This document shows, in pieces, positions 1 through 8,526 of a DNA stretch of 64,000 nucleotides. Origin of the DNA: Bdellovibrio sp. KM01 (lineage in GTDB: Bacteria > Bdellovibrionota > Bdellovibrionia > Bdellovibrionales > Bdellovibrionaceae); the NCBI RefSeq assembly GCF_013752535.1, contig NZ_CP058348.1:3162001-3226000 (forward strand), read 5' to 3'. The notes under the pieces were generated by a model that was not told where the DNA came from, ran no database searches, and saw only the letters and a program-made list of their open reading frames with translations. The translations under genes were made by a program, and so were the position numbers. Position 1 is the stretch's first letter; each line of letters begins with the position of its first letter.

Positions 1-335
1 ATATCCATGACCAGAATCAAACCCGCCAGGGATTCGCGTGAGTTCAAATAGACTTCGATCATTTTATGCCAGTCGCGAATCTCATCTCCCGAACGAGCCG
101 CAAATCCATAACCCGGCATATCGACAAGAACGAAAGAATCCATATCAAAGAAATTCAACAGGCGAGTTTTACCTGGCGTCGAACTGACCTTGGCGATTTT
201 ATTTGTCGCTAAACCATTAATAAATGAACTTTTGCCAGCATTGGATCTACCTGCGATCGCCACTTCAGCTTTTTTGTGGACGGGGTAGTCTTTCTCTAGA
301 ACGGCGCTTTTAATGAATCTGATCTGTTTTGGCAT
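1..335 (-). CDS. engB: EngB/YsxC-type ribosome biogenesis GTPase (partial)
   Basis: N-terminal 111 codons of a TRAFAC GTPase; the rest lies beyond the window edge. Translating the minus strand from the ATG at 335 gives MPKQIRFIKSAVLEKDYP, then the G1/P-loop GRSNAGKSS, the G2-region threonine in SSTPGKTR, and the G3 motif DMPGYGFA, the combination typical of EngB (YihA/YsxC). The family binds GTP and acts in late assembly of the 50S ribosomal subunit in the cytoplasm. What is seen is the motif set; the ribosome role is family knowledge. The gene diverges from the FHA regulator that starts about 160 bp to the right. Confidence 0.93.
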   Translation of the reverse strand, partial: MPKQIRFIKSAVLEKDYPVHKKAEVAIAGRSNAGKSSFINGLATNKIAKVSSTPGKTRLLNFFDMDSFVLVDMPGYGFAARSGDEIRDWHKMIEVYLNSRESLAGLILVMD

Positions 336-498
336 AACGTAGGCTACCAATAAATAAGCCGATGCTCAATTCTCAATTCTTGGAAAGCTATCTTAGGCCC
401 AATACATCATGGCCCCAAAACAGCCCCGGCGATCACTTATATTCGAATTGAGCCCTGGCGAGGCCCTTGCTCTAGAAATCCTCGCGAAGGAGAAAATC

Positions 499-1731
499 AT
501 GAACCAAGCTTTACTAAAACACATGGGTGAAAACCCGAAAACCTATCAAGTCAGTGACTTTCTGACAGTCGGCAAAGACGCCCAATGTCAGATTCAAATC
601 TTCGGAGAAGAACTCGCCGAGCGCCACTTTAGAATCGAGCGCCGCGAGCAAACCTACTACATCCGAGACCTTAGAAGCCCCCAGGGAACCTATCTAAATA
701 ATGCCCGTATTATGGAAGCGATCCTACAAGAAGGCGATATTATCCGCGCCGGCAGTCAGGAACTTTTATTTACCTATAAAACCGGCGAGGAATCTTCGGA
801 ATTTCCTTTAAAAAGTAAAAACGAAGTTTGGAATGAAGAATTGCAAAGTCTTCGTCACGTCGCCGTCACTGAATTCCCTGTCCTTATTCTTGGTCCTTCC
901 GGGACCGGCAAAGATGTTATTGCTCAAGCCCTGCACAACGAAAGCTTGCGCAAGAACGCAAACTTTATGAGTGTGAATTGCAGCGCTTTAAGTGAAACGT
1001 TGATCGAGTCCGAACTCTTTGGTCACGTGAAAGGCAGCTTTACTGGTGCTATTTCTGATCGTAAGGGGGCTTTTGAAGCCGCCCGTGGCGGAACTTTGTT
1101 CCTGGATGAAATCGGTGATCTTTCCTATGCTCTGCAAGCGAAACTCTTGCGAGCACTGGAAAATGGCGAAATTCGTCCGGTGGGAGCAGACCGCAACATC
1201 AAAACTGATGTGCGAATCATCGCTGCCACTCATCAAAGCTTGCCTGAAAAAATTCGTGAAGGTGCTTTCCGTGCCGACTTGTATTTCCGTTTGAATGTCG
1301 TGACAGTGACCCCGCCCGCACTGGTTCACCGCATGGAAGACTTTGAAGACCTGCTTTACATGTTTGCTAAAAAAATGCGCGTGCGTTTTTCATTTGGCGC
1401 CATTGCCCGTCTGAAAAAGCATCCATGGCCAGGTAATATCCGTGAATTGAAAAATCTGGTCACACGCACGGCGGCCCTTTATCCTCGGGAGCATATCGAA
1501 GAGAAACATATCGAAAAGCTTCTGGATAAAACGTTGCTGACTCCGACTGAAGCCGAGTCCACCAACGATATTCCTGTAATTAAAGAGATTGAAAAACAAA
1601 TGATCATCAAACGTTTGACGGCCAATCGTGGCAATCAACGTCGCACAGCTGCTGATTTAGGAATGCCCAAATCCACTCTGCACGATCGCTTGAAATACTA
1701 TAATATCAAGGTGGAAAACTTTAAGGTTTAA
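499..1731 (+). CDS. FHA-domain sigma-54 activator (enhancer-binding protein)
   Basis: A 410-residue transcriptional activator of sigma-54 RNA polymerase. Residues about 15-92 form an FHA phosphothreonine-binding domain (VGKDAQCQI, RHFRI, LRSPQGTYLNN) in place of the usual receiver domain. Residues about 105-330 are the AAA+ domain: Walker A GPSGTGKD, the sigma-54 contact loop as GSFTGA (normally GAFTGA), Walker B GGTLFLDEIGD, and arginine-finger region FRADLYFRLN. The C-terminus has a Fis-type helix-turn-helix (RRTAADLGMPKSTLHDRL). An in-frame ATG exists at 409, but the one at 499 has the Shine-Dalgarno GAAGGAG at 486-492 and is preferred. The FHA input suggests control by a Ser/Thr kinase, not encoded here. 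Its stop overlaps the convergent FliL-like gene by 11 bp. It could drive the -24/-12 promoters at 52-59 kb, but that is only a guess. Confidence 0.9.
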   Translation: MNQALLKHMGENPKTYQVSDFLTVGKDAQCQIQIFGEELAERHFRIERREQTYYIRDLRSPQGTYLNNARIMEAILQEGDIIRAGSQELLFTYKTGEESSEFPLKSKNEVWNEELQSLRHVAVTEFPVLILGPSGTGKDVIAQALHNESLRKNANFMSVNCSALSETLIESELFGHVKGSFTGAISDRKGAFEAARGGTLFLDEIGDLSYALQAKLLRALENGEIRPVGADRNIKTDVRIIAATHQSLPEKIREGAFRADLYFRLNVVTVTPPALVHRMEDFEDLLYMFAKKMRVRFSFGAIARLKKHPWPGNIRELKNLVTRTAALYPREHIEEKHIEKLLDKTLLTPTEAESTNDIPVIKEIEKQMIIKRLTANRGNQRRTAADLGMPKSTLHDRLKYYNIKVENFKV

Positions 1732-2701
1732 TGACGGCGGTTTTATAAAAGATCCTGCGCACTTTACCCTTGGTCAGGATCTTATTGATTTCTTTGCGAA
1801 GGCGTTCGCACAACATCTGCTTGCCTTCGGCCGAAGACAATTGATCGTAATTCATATCCTCAACGACTCTTAAAAACAAATCTTTCACTTCAGGCTCGCG
1901 GTCTTTAATTTCAACGACCACGTCGGCGTCCGTGCCCTCGACATAAAACTCCAGGGCGGCCATCGGGTTCGGGCCTGACTGTGAAGACTTACGAATGTTC
2001 GCAAAAATTCTTTGGGTACTAAAAATATTCTGAGCCACGCGAGTGGAGTCATAAAAAGGCTCCACTTGAGTTGCTTCGAAGAATTCCTTTTTATCGGCCC
2101 AATCTTCCAACGTTGGCAAAAACAATTCTTCTTGGTGAGGGATCAGTTTGTTGTTGGCGATTTTATATAGAACGACTCCGCCGATACCTGTTGCGATCAA
2201 CAAAACCACCACTCCCAGCTTTTGCATCAGAGAGAATGTTTTGAAAGTCGCACCCAGCTCGCCAAGCCAGCTTTTAATGCTTCCTAAAACTTCAATGAGC
2301 CCATGTTTTAAGTTAGGCCCCAGATTCTTTAAGAAATGAATCGTTTGTTCTTTGGTTTTACGCCACGTCAGACGCAAAGCCATGTGTTGCAGGCGAACGT
2401 AGTACGAAATACGCGGCAAGAACGGCAGAAATTTTACTAATTTCTTGCGCCAGCCTTCTTGGCGATTCCAGTACTTTACTTCATCTTCAATTTTATATTC
2501 GAGATCTGATTCTTCAATAACGATGGGATTTGAAGGATCATCCGGACCGATATTTTTAAGAGATTTGGCGAACTCGGGATCCTCTTTTTCCAAAATAGAA
2601 TCCAAAGATTCCAGCGACAAAAGATCTTCCGAACTTTCCTCTTCTGGTGAATCCTCAGGTTTTTGCGACTCTACTTTGGTCGGGTTTTCGTTTTCAGCCA
2701 A
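1721..2701 (-). CDS. FliL-like single-pass membrane protein
   Basis: A 326-residue protein when started at the TTG at 2701, which has GGGAG six bases upstream; the frame also runs up to a TTG at 2737 without a good ribosome-binding site. The N-terminal part is acidic and charged (many E, S and P residues), followed by basic segments, then one transmembrane helix (QKLGVVVLLIATGIGGVVLY) and a C-terminal domain. The last 90 residues follow the FliL pattern: a paired-residue helix, SSAEGKQMLCERLRKEIN, then GKVRRIFYKTAVIKP. FliL proteins surround MotAB stators and strengthen torque. The long cytoplasmic N-terminal region is not usual for FliL (normally about 160 residues). The homology is read by eye and is moderately sure. 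It converges with the regulator gene on its left. Confidence 0.6.
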   Translation of the reverse strand: MAENENPTKVESQKPEDSPEEESSEDLLSLESLDSILEKEDPEFAKSLKNIGPDDPSNPIVIEESDLEYKIEDEVKYWNRQEGWRKKLVKFLPFLPRISYYVRLQHMALRLTWRKTKEQTIHFLKNLGPNLKHGLIEVLGSIKSWLGELGATFKTFSLMQKLGVVVLLIATGIGGVVLYKIANNKLIPHQEELFLPTLEDWADKKEFFEATQVEPFYDSTRVAQNIFSTQRIFANIRKSSQSGPNPMAALEFYVEGTDADVVVEIKDREPEVKDLFLRVVEDMNYDQLSSAEGKQMLCERLRKEINKILTKGKVRRIFYKTAVIKP

Positions 2702-2803
2702 TGATTGCTCCCAAGACGATTGTAAGAAAAGAACCAAATACCCCGCAAGAACAATTTATAAACAAGCCCTCATCCAGTAGAATAAAACCTTAGGAGTTCA
2801 TTC

Positions 2804-3433
2804 ATGAGAGTATTGTTTGTCGTATCTGTTTTGGGCTTATCATTGTCTGCTTGTACAGGTTTTCAAAGATCCGCGAATAGCGGCTACGGATCCTCATCCG
2901 ATTATACTTCTCGAGACTCCCGCGATATCATCCGCGACCGCTCGGTTCGTCAAACCGCCTATGAGTTGGGTAAAGACCCCGGCAATCTTAGTGCCAGCGA
3001 CATTCAAGAAATCCAAGATCGCAATACTGTCCGCCAAATGGAGCGAACTCTGCGTTCAAACAAGGAAAAAGAGCAGTATTCACGCATCTTGCCTTGGTTG
3101 CAGTCCGATGCCGAAAAGGTAGAGTTCCTATCGATTCCGTCGATTGAGGGACGTCAGGTTTGGATCAATAAAAATAAAATTTGGAGCCGCTCCACAGCTC
3201 CAAGCCAAATGAAAGATCTGGTAGAAAACCAGGATATCGCCGTTGGCATGCCACAGGAATACGTGAAAAAATCCTGGGGTGAGCCGACATCAGTCGATGT
3301 CTCAGGAAATCCAATCTATAAAAACGAACGCTGGCGCTATGAACGCCAAAGCTCGACCTCTTCGGGCTACCGCAAAGAAACCCGCTTCGTCTACTTCGAA
3401 GGCGGCCGCGTCGTCGGCTGGGAAACTCAATAA
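2804..3433 (+). CDS. Lipoprotein with BamE/SmpA-like C-terminal region
   Basis: A 209-residue lipoprotein: the signal peptide ends in the lipobox LSAC (Cys17), so it should be lipidated and reach the inner or outer membrane. The start has TAGGAG nine bases upstream. After a Ser/Arg-rich, probably flexible section, the last 70 residues (VGMPQEYVKKSWGEPTSV ... NERWRYE ... RFVYFEGGRVVGWETQ) resemble the small alpha-beta fold of BamE/SmpA-type lipoproteins, in which a G.P turn, an aromatic strand and a final FxxGxVxGW strand are typical. Function is unknown; assembly or envelope maintenance is possible. It is divergent from the FliL-like gene (103 bp apart), and its stop codon touches the stop codon of polA. 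Confidence 0.75.
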   Translation: MRVLFVVSVLGLSLSACTGFQRSANSGYGSSSDYTSRDSRDIIRDRSVRQTAYELGKDPGNLSASDIQEIQDRNTVRQMERTLRSNKEKEQYSRILPWLQSDAEKVEFLSIPSIEGRQVWINKNKIWSRSTAPSQMKDLVENQDIAVGMPQEYVKKSWGEPTSVDVSGNPIYKNERWRYERQSSTSSGYRKETRFVYFEGGRVVGWETQ

Positions 3434-6013
3434 TTAGTGCGCTTCGTCCCAGTTGTCACCGATTGCATAGTTCACTTTAAGAGGAACGCGTAGCTGAGCG
3501 ATGTTTTCCATTATGCTCACAAGTTGTGGTGTCATTTTTTCCAGATTTTCGGTGAAATCCTCAAAGATCAATTCGTCGTGCACTTGCAATAGCATGCGCA
3601 CGGGAACCGTTTTATTCACTTCGATCATGGCCTTTTTCACCAAGTCGCTGGCTGTTCCTTGTATCGGAGAATTGATAGCTGCGCGCTCGCCGAATTTCTT
3701 AAGCATGGCATTACCCGATTGAAGTTCGTCGATGTAGCGGCGGCGGCCGAACAGTGTTTCGACGTAACCTTTTTCATGGGCGAGCTTGATCGTGTTATCG
3801 ATGTACTCACGGACGTTTTTAAAGCGCGTGAAATAGCGATCGATAATATCTTTACCCTCGGTGCGGGAAATACCCAAAGTTTCTGCCAATCCGAACGCAC
3901 CCTGGCCGTAAGCGATACCAAAGTTCACAGCTTTGGCTGTGCGACGATGTTCTGCATTCACGTCCTTCAATGGAATATTGAAAATTTCTGCCGCAGTCGC
4001 CGCATGGATGTCCAAGTCATCCGCGAAGGCTTTGCAAAGATTTGGATCTTCGGAAATATGGGCCAGAATTCTTAACTCAATTTGCGAGTAGTCCACTGAC
4101 AATAGTTTCATACGAGGATTTGCAATGAACGCTTTACGCACCAACTGCCCCCGAGGCGTGCGGATCGGAATGTTCTGCAAGTTAGGTGAGGTACTGGAAA
4201 GACGACCCGTCGTCGTCAATGCCTGATTAAAGCTGGTATGAACACGGCCGTCTTTGGCATGTACCATCGCTGGTAAGGCATCGACGTATGTTGATTTAAG
4301 CTTGGAAAGCTCACGCCACTGCAGAACCAACTTCGCAATGGGGTGCTCAAGGGCTTCTAGAACATCTTCACCTGTGGAATAACCCGTTTTCGTTTTCTTA
4401 CCAGCAGGCAGTCCCAGTTTTTCAAACAGGATCACGCCCAGCTGTTTTGGACTGCCGACATTAAAGGTTTCACCAGCTTGCTCATGAATCTGCTTTTCCA
4501 AAACTTCGATTTCTTTTTCAAGTTCTTTACTTAAGTTGTGCAAAAGATCCGTGTCGATGCGAACGCCCAGGTTTTCCATGCTCAAAAGAACTTTGACCAA
4601 AGGAAGTTCCAGATCACGGAAAACTTTTTCACCATGGATCTCGTGAAGCTTTTTATCCAATGTTTTAGCAAGGTGCAGGTGTGCATTGTATGTCTGACTT
4701 GGAGAAGCCATTTCTGGCAAAGCCTCCCCCATGTGTTTTTCATAGACCTTGCCAAAGTCCGAAGTGTCAGAGGCTTTCAAAACATAAGCTGCAAGCATGG
4801 AATCCCAATCAGCCACGGGATTCTTGGAGCCGATTTTATGCCATAGATCTTTTAAATCGAAGCCCTTCCAATTAACTTTGAAAGTGTCCGTTAACTTACC
4901 CAGGAACTCAGCGTCGGAGACATTGATGATATCAGAATCAGTTCCAATGAAAACGCCTCTGGCATCAGTGAAGCCCCACAAAGGTTGATTCGCGGCAAAC
5001 ATTCCTGCGAGGTCCTTTGTGGAAAGAGTTTTTTCATTAAATTCTTTCGTCTGATGTTCGGCCAACATTGGTGTCGCCATCGCATCAGGAGCGGCCGCCG
5101 GCGTTGCAGCTTCAGCATAATAAGCCTTACCGGCTTCAGCAGGCGTCATCGGTGCAGATCCGGCCTCACCGAAAAGATTTTTTTCGAATGTTTTAAAATT
5201 GAATTCACGCAAGTAAGCGCGAAGCTCGTCGTCTTTGCGCGGACGCAGGCGATAGCTTTCGATATTGTGGTCTACAGGAATTTCTGTCGCAATGGTCACC
5301 AATTTTTTAGAAAGGAAGGCCATTTCTTTGGCATCGATCAATTTCTGCTTAATGCTTTTGCCTTCGACCTTGTCGATGTTTTCGTAAATGTCTTCAAGAT
5401 GCTTAAACTGCTCTAAAAGTTTAATCGCACCTTTTTCACCGATACCTTTGACCCCCGGAATGTTGTCCGAGGTATCACCGACGATCGCAAGGTAATCAAT
5501 AAACTGGTCAGGACGCACGCCCCACTTTTCAAAGACTCCCGCAGAATCATAACGATGATCTTTCATGGTGTCGTAAAGGATCACACCGTCTTCGATCAAC
5601 TGGCCAAAGTCTTTATCGCCACTGACAATCACGACTTCAACGCCGTTCTTTTTACCAACTTTCGCTAACGTCCCAATAATGTCATCGGCTTCATAACTTG
5701 GAATTTCCAAGGCAGGAATTCCCAGAATATCGGCAAGTTGTTTGATGTAAGGAATTTGTACCGCAAGATCTTCGGGCATTTCTGAACGATGGGCTTTATA
5801 TTCCACGTACATATCATGACGGAAGGAAGGCTCTTTACGGTCATAACAGAAAACCATGTACTCTGGTTTTTCTTCCTTCATGAGTTTGGTAACCATGGAG
5901 ATAAAACCGTAGATGGCATTAACGGGCATGCCCTTAGGAGATGTCAGCTGTCTAATCGCAAAGAATGCGCGAAAGAACATCGAGCTGACATCAATAAGAT
6001 AGATTTTTTTCAT
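3434..6013 (-). CDS. polA: DNA polymerase I
   Basis: An 859-residue PolA that fills gaps and removes RNA primers during replication and repair. The ATG at 6013 is chosen because GGGAG lies just upstream; the frame extends to a TTG at 6040. Residues 1-290 are the 5' nuclease domain, with the helix-3-turn segment GVKGIGEKGAIKLL. Residues about 330-470 occupy the 3'-5' exonuclease position, but the DxE of Exo I is missing (LWGFTDARGVFIG) and the Exo III tyrosine is not followed by the catalytic Asp, so proofreading is probably lost as in Taq or Bacillus PolA. Polymerase motifs A (SVDYSQIELRILAH, about 640), B (RRTAKAVNFGIAYGQG, about 688) and C (VHDELIFE, about 811) are intact. It lies 57 bp downstream of the helix-turn-helix gene and may be co-transcribed with it. 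Confidence 0.97.
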   Translation of the reverse strand: MKKIYLIDVSSMFFRAFFAIRQLTSPKGMPVNAIYGFISMVTKLMKEEKPEYMVFCYDRKEPSFRHDMYVEYKAHRSEMPEDLAVQIPYIKQLADILGIPALEIPSYEADDIIGTLAKVGKKNGVEVVIVSGDKDFGQLIEDGVILYDTMKDHRYDSAGVFEKWGVRPDQFIDYLAIVGDTSDNIPGVKGIGEKGAIKLLEQFKHLEDIYENIDKVEGKSIKQKLIDAKEMAFLSKKLVTIATEIPVDHNIESYRLRPRKDDELRAYLREFNFKTFEKNLFGEAGSAPMTPAEAGKAYYAEAATPAAAPDAMATPMLAEHQTKEFNEKTLSTKDLAGMFAANQPLWGFTDARGVFIGTDSDIINVSDAEFLGKLTDTFKVNWKGFDLKDLWHKIGSKNPVADWDSMLAAYVLKASDTSDFGKVYEKHMGEALPEMASPSQTYNAHLHLAKTLDKKLHEIHGEKVFRDLELPLVKVLLSMENLGVRIDTDLLHNLSKELEKEIEVLEKQIHEQAGETFNVGSPKQLGVILFEKLGLPAGKKTKTGYSTGEDVLEALEHPIAKLVLQWRELSKLKSTYVDALPAMVHAKDGRVHTSFNQALTTTGRLSSTSPNLQNIPIRTPRGQLVRKAFIANPRMKLLSVDYSQIELRILAHISEDPNLCKAFADDLDIHAATAAEIFNIPLKDVNAEHRRTAKAVNFGIAYGQGAFGLAETLGISRTEGKDIIDRYFTRFKNVREYIDNTIKLAHEKGYVETLFGRRRYIDELQSGNAMLKKFGERAAINSPIQGTASDLVKKAMIEVNKTVPVRMLLQVHDELIFEDFTENLEKMTPQLVSIMENIAQLRVPLKVNYAIGDNWDEAH

Positions 6014-6070
6014 AAGACTCTCCCGTAATTTGCAGTTCAAAAAACTACAACGGGAGAGTGCGAATGTCGA

Positions 6071-6373
6071 TTATTCTAAGTCTGCTTTGACGCGTGAAAA
6101 ATCAACTTGATCAAGTGCTTGCTTATCACACTCGTTTTCACAAGCTGGAGTAAAGCGAACTTGGTCAGAGCACTCATCTGCTTGACGATGAATCAGAGCT
6201 AATTCGCCCTTGATGTGTGAGTTGAACAGCAATTCGCCTTGACCTTCTTCCCACGATTCGATTTCTGTTAACTCACACTTTAATCTGCGAGCCATATCAG
6301 AACGGCTCCAGCCAAGACGAAGGCGAAGCGCGCGAAGAGTGTCTTTATTCCATTCATTTGAGTTTTCGAACAT
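6071..6373 (-). CDS. Small helix-turn-helix (Xre-like) protein
   Basis: A 100-residue protein. Residues 8-45 (NKDTLRALRLRLGWSRSDMA then RRLKCELTEIESWEEG) fit a Cro/Xre-type helix-turn-helix with the usual recognition pattern. The second half is a helix followed by a cysteine-containing tail (ADECSDQ ... PACENECD) and ends acidic. DNA binding is inferred from the fold; no target is known. The start at 6373 has a GGGGG run about 9 bases upstream. It sits between ftsB-like and polA on the same strand, with 100 bp upstream that contains a TATACT -10-like box, so it probably has its own promoter and may be the first gene of a short unit with polA. Confidence 0.75.
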   Translation of the reverse strand: MFENSNEWNKDTLRALRLRLGWSRSDMARRLKCELTEIESWEEGQGELLFNSHIKGELALIHRQADECSDQVRFTPACENECDKQALDQVDFSRVKADLE

Positions 6374-6473
6374 AACCGTAAACCCCCGGTATCACTTCAA
6401 AATAGATTTGAAATAGAGTTGAGATACTATTGCTAGTATACCCGAGAGACATCAAATAACGATTCGCGTTAGG

Positions 6474-6779
6474 CTATTGTTCAGGGAAAACGAAAACTAA
6501 ATCGTGTTCGCCAGCCAGGTCTAATTTATCGCGAGCCTGGCGTTCGATAAACGCTGGATCTTTGGCCTGCTTGAGCTGGACTTCGAGGTCAAGTGTGGCT
6601 TTTTTGCTATCATTGATCTCAGTTGAGATTCTGTCGAAATCTCTATGCAGTCCCCATAGGCGCCACAAGTTACCGTTTAGAACGATAGATACCCCGAAGA
6701 TGAGCATGCAAATGAATGCGACTCTTCCTGGGTGATTTAATAGTCTTCTTAGGCCCACGGCAAAACGAGAATACGACAT
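6474..6779 (-). CDS. ftsB: FtsB/DivIC-like septum protein
   Basis: A 101-residue bitopic membrane protein: short basic cytoplasmic tail, one transmembrane helix (about residues 19-38, VAFICMLIFGVSIVLNG), a coiled-coil segment rich in D, E, K and L, then the family end motif DPAFIERQARDKLDLAGEHD followed by a hydrophobic strand. This is the layout of FtsB/DivIC, which binds FtsL and FtsQ in the divisome. The neighbourhood of eno supports it, since ftsB lies next to eno in many Proteobacteria. The ribosome-binding site is weak, so a start a few codons downstream is possible. An unusually long palindrome-rich gap separates it from eno. Confidence 0.8.
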   Translation of the reverse strand: MSYSRFAVGLRRLLNHPGRVAFICMLIFGVSIVLNGNLWRLWGLHRDFDRISTEINDSKKATLDLEVQLKQAKDPAFIERQARDKLDLAGEHDLVFVFPEQ

Positions 6780-6807
6780 ACAAAAAGTCTAATTTCGCTC
6801 TTTGCTG

Positions 6808-7018
6808 CTGGGTAGTCCAGATCGTTCTTCTTCGAACGTTCTGATCTTTGCCTGACGGCCTTGGGGGTATGTGCTTCTTGGGCACACCGTCCGTGGTTCA
6901 TCGCCGCCCGCTTCGCGGGTTCGCGCATCGTGCGCCGGCGAAGGCCCGGCGAATCACATACCCCCAAGTCCGCCAGTCAAAGCTCAGAGTGCTCGGAGAA
7001 ATTCGATGGACCACCCCT
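6808..7018. repeat. Long imperfect inverted repeat upstream of ftsB
   Basis: The arms at 6841-6873 and 6955-6987 match in reverse complement at 29 of 33 positions, including a perfect 14-bp core (CTTGGGGGTATGTG and its complement). Weaker pairing continues outward to about 6808 and 7018 (GGTAGTCC against GGACCACC). The 81-base centre is GC-rich and holds its own small hairpins (CCCGC-TTC-GCGGG near 6908). Short reading frames cross it in several frames, which palindromic sequence often produces; none looks like a gene. It may be a palindromic repeat element or a structured RNA in the leader of ftsB; which one cannot be told from one copy. Confidence 0.7.
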
Positions 7019-7053
7019 GAGTTCATCGCTCGTTTTTGCGGAGAAAAGAAAAT

Positions 7054-7084
7054 AAAAAAGCCACCCGTCGAGGGTGGCTTTTTT
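7054..7084. terminator. Rho-independent terminator (bidirectional)
   Basis: Perfect 7-bp stem GCCACCC (7060-7066) and GGGTGGC (7072-7078) with the 5-base loop GTCGA, extended by an A-run on the left and a T-run on the right, so it can end transcripts from either side. On the minus strand it closes the eno transcript and isolates the ftsB-like gene. Confidence 0.9.
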
Positions 7085-7130
7085 AGAGAGCGAGCGCGGA
7101 ACGCGCCAGCCAGAATTTTTACCGTGAAAC

Positions 7131-7259
7131 AAGCACGCTTCAAAAGTGGTCGAATCCAAGGCGGACCGACCGAATGAGCGCGCAGGCGTACTGCAGGTAC
7201 GTCGGAGCGATCAGGCGATCGGTCCAACGCAGGAGGCGGCCGCTTTTCAAGCGTGCCTT
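7131..7259. repeat. Large imperfect palindrome at the 3' end of eno
   Basis: The outer arms AAGCACGCTTCAAAAG (7131-7146) and CTTTTCAAGCGTGCCTT (7243-7259) pair almost fully, the middle parts pair partly (GGACCGACCG against CGATCGGTCC), and the centre is GTAC-TGCAG-GTAC (7188-7200). The right end overlaps the eno stop codon. In the eno mRNA this would fold into one long hairpin just after translation ends, upstream of the terminator. It is distinct in sequence from the palindrome at 6808-7018. Confidence 0.65.
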
Positions 7260-8526
7260 ATCTAAAGGCGGCTTTGTCCCAGTAGATGCCCATCCCACCC
7301 AAGTCTTCTTCGATACGAAGAAGTTGGTTGTACTTGGCGATACGTTCAGAACGGCACAAGCTGCCGGTTTTGATTTGGTGACAGTTCAAAGCAACCGCTA
7401 GGTCGGCGATGAATGTGTCTTCTGTTTCGCCTGAGCGGTGAGACATGACTGTTTTATATTTGTTTCTTTGAGCCAAATTTACGGCTTCGAATGTTTCTGT
7501 CAAAGTTCCGATTTGATTTACTTTAACTAGCAAGGCATTCGCGGCTTTTTTCTCTAGGCCCATGCGCAGGCGTTTTGGGTTTGTTACGAACAAGTCGTCG
7601 CCAACCAGTTGCATCGTATTGCCCATTTCGGATGTGCATTTTACCCATGAATCCCAGTCGTCTTCAGAGAAGCCGTCTTCGATAGTGATCAATGGATATT
7701 TTTCTGCCCATTTTTTGTAAACGCCCAATAGATCAGTTGGAGAGATCAACTCGCCGTCGAATTGGTATTTGCCGTCTTTGTACATTTCAGTTGCAGCAAC
7801 GTCCAAGCCCAAGAATACGTTTTGACCTGGATCATAGCCCGCATCAACGATTGCGTTCATGATCAAATCCAAAGCTTCTTGGTTGCCAGACAATTTAGGA
7901 GCGAAGCCACCTTCGTCACCCACTGCTGTCGTCAAACCTTTTTTGCCCAAGATTTTTTTAAGCGCGTGGAAGATCTCTGCACCAGCGCGAAGAGATTCGG
8001 CGTATGAGTTGTTCACAGTTGGAACGATCATGAATTCCTGAATATCAAGACCGTTGTTCGCGTGCGCACCACCGTTCAATACGTTCATCAATGGAACTGG
8101 CAAGCGGCAAGCTTGAGAACCACCGATGTAACGGTATAAAGGAAGATTTACGTCAGCTGCTGCGGCTTTCGCTGCTGCCAAAGAAACACCCAGGATCGCA
8201 TTTGCGCCCAAGTTTGTTTTGTTTTCAGTTCCGTCGATTTCGCGAAGAACTTTGTCCAAGTAAACTTGTTCAGTTACTTGCAGACCCAAGATTTCAGGAG
8301 CGATTTTTTCGCGGATGTTATCAACCGCTTTGAACACGCCTTTACCACCGTAACGATTTTTATCACCATCACGAAGCTCACAAGCTTCATGGGCACCTGT
8401 AGAGGCACCTGATGGAACTGCTGCGCGACCGATGTTACCTTCAGCTGTTGTTACTTCAACTTCAACTGTTGGGTTACCACGGCTATCAAGAATTTCACGA
8501 GCTACGACACTGATGATTTCAGACAT
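7258..8526 (-). CDS. eno: Enolase
   Basis: A 422-residue enolase, converting 2-phosphoglycerate to phosphoenolpyruvate in glycolysis; in other bacteria it is also part of the RNA degradosome. Length and sequence fit the family closely: N-terminal [16 protein letters not shown], the loop SGASTG, the magnesium-ligand segments [20 protein letters not shown] and [13 protein letters not shown], and the signature [20 protein letters not shown] near the C-terminus. The ATG at 8526 has AGAAGGAAGG upstream. Its first 8 bases overlap the end of the upstream minus-strand gene, so the two are probably co-transcribed and translationally coupled. Confidence 0.98.
   Translation of the reverse strand: MSEIISVVAREILDSRGNPTVEVEVTTAEGNIGRAAVPSGASTGAHEACELRDGDKNRYGGKGVFKAVDNIREKIAPEILGLQVTEQVYLDKVLREIDGTENKTNLGANAILGVSLAAAKAAAADVNLPLYRYIGGSQACRLPVPLMNVLNGGAHANNGLDIQEFMIVPTVNNSYAESLRAGAEIFHALKKILGKKGLTTAVGDEGGFAPKLSGNQEALDLIMNAIVDAGYDPGQNVFLGLDVAATEMYKDGKYQFDGELISPTDLLGVYKKWAEKYPLITIEDGFSEDDWDSWVKCTSEMGNTMQLVGDDLFVTNPKRLRMGLEKKAANALLVKVNQIGTLTETFEAVNLAQRNKYKTVMSHRSGETEDTFIADLAVALNCHQIKTGSLCRSERIAKYNQLLRIEEDLGGMGIYWDKAAFR

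Noticed and set aside
6848-7227. Overlapping open frames of 60-110 codons in the eno/ftsB gap.
   Set aside because: They lie across the palindromes on both strands, with Arg-rich translations that mirror each other; explained by the inverted repeats.
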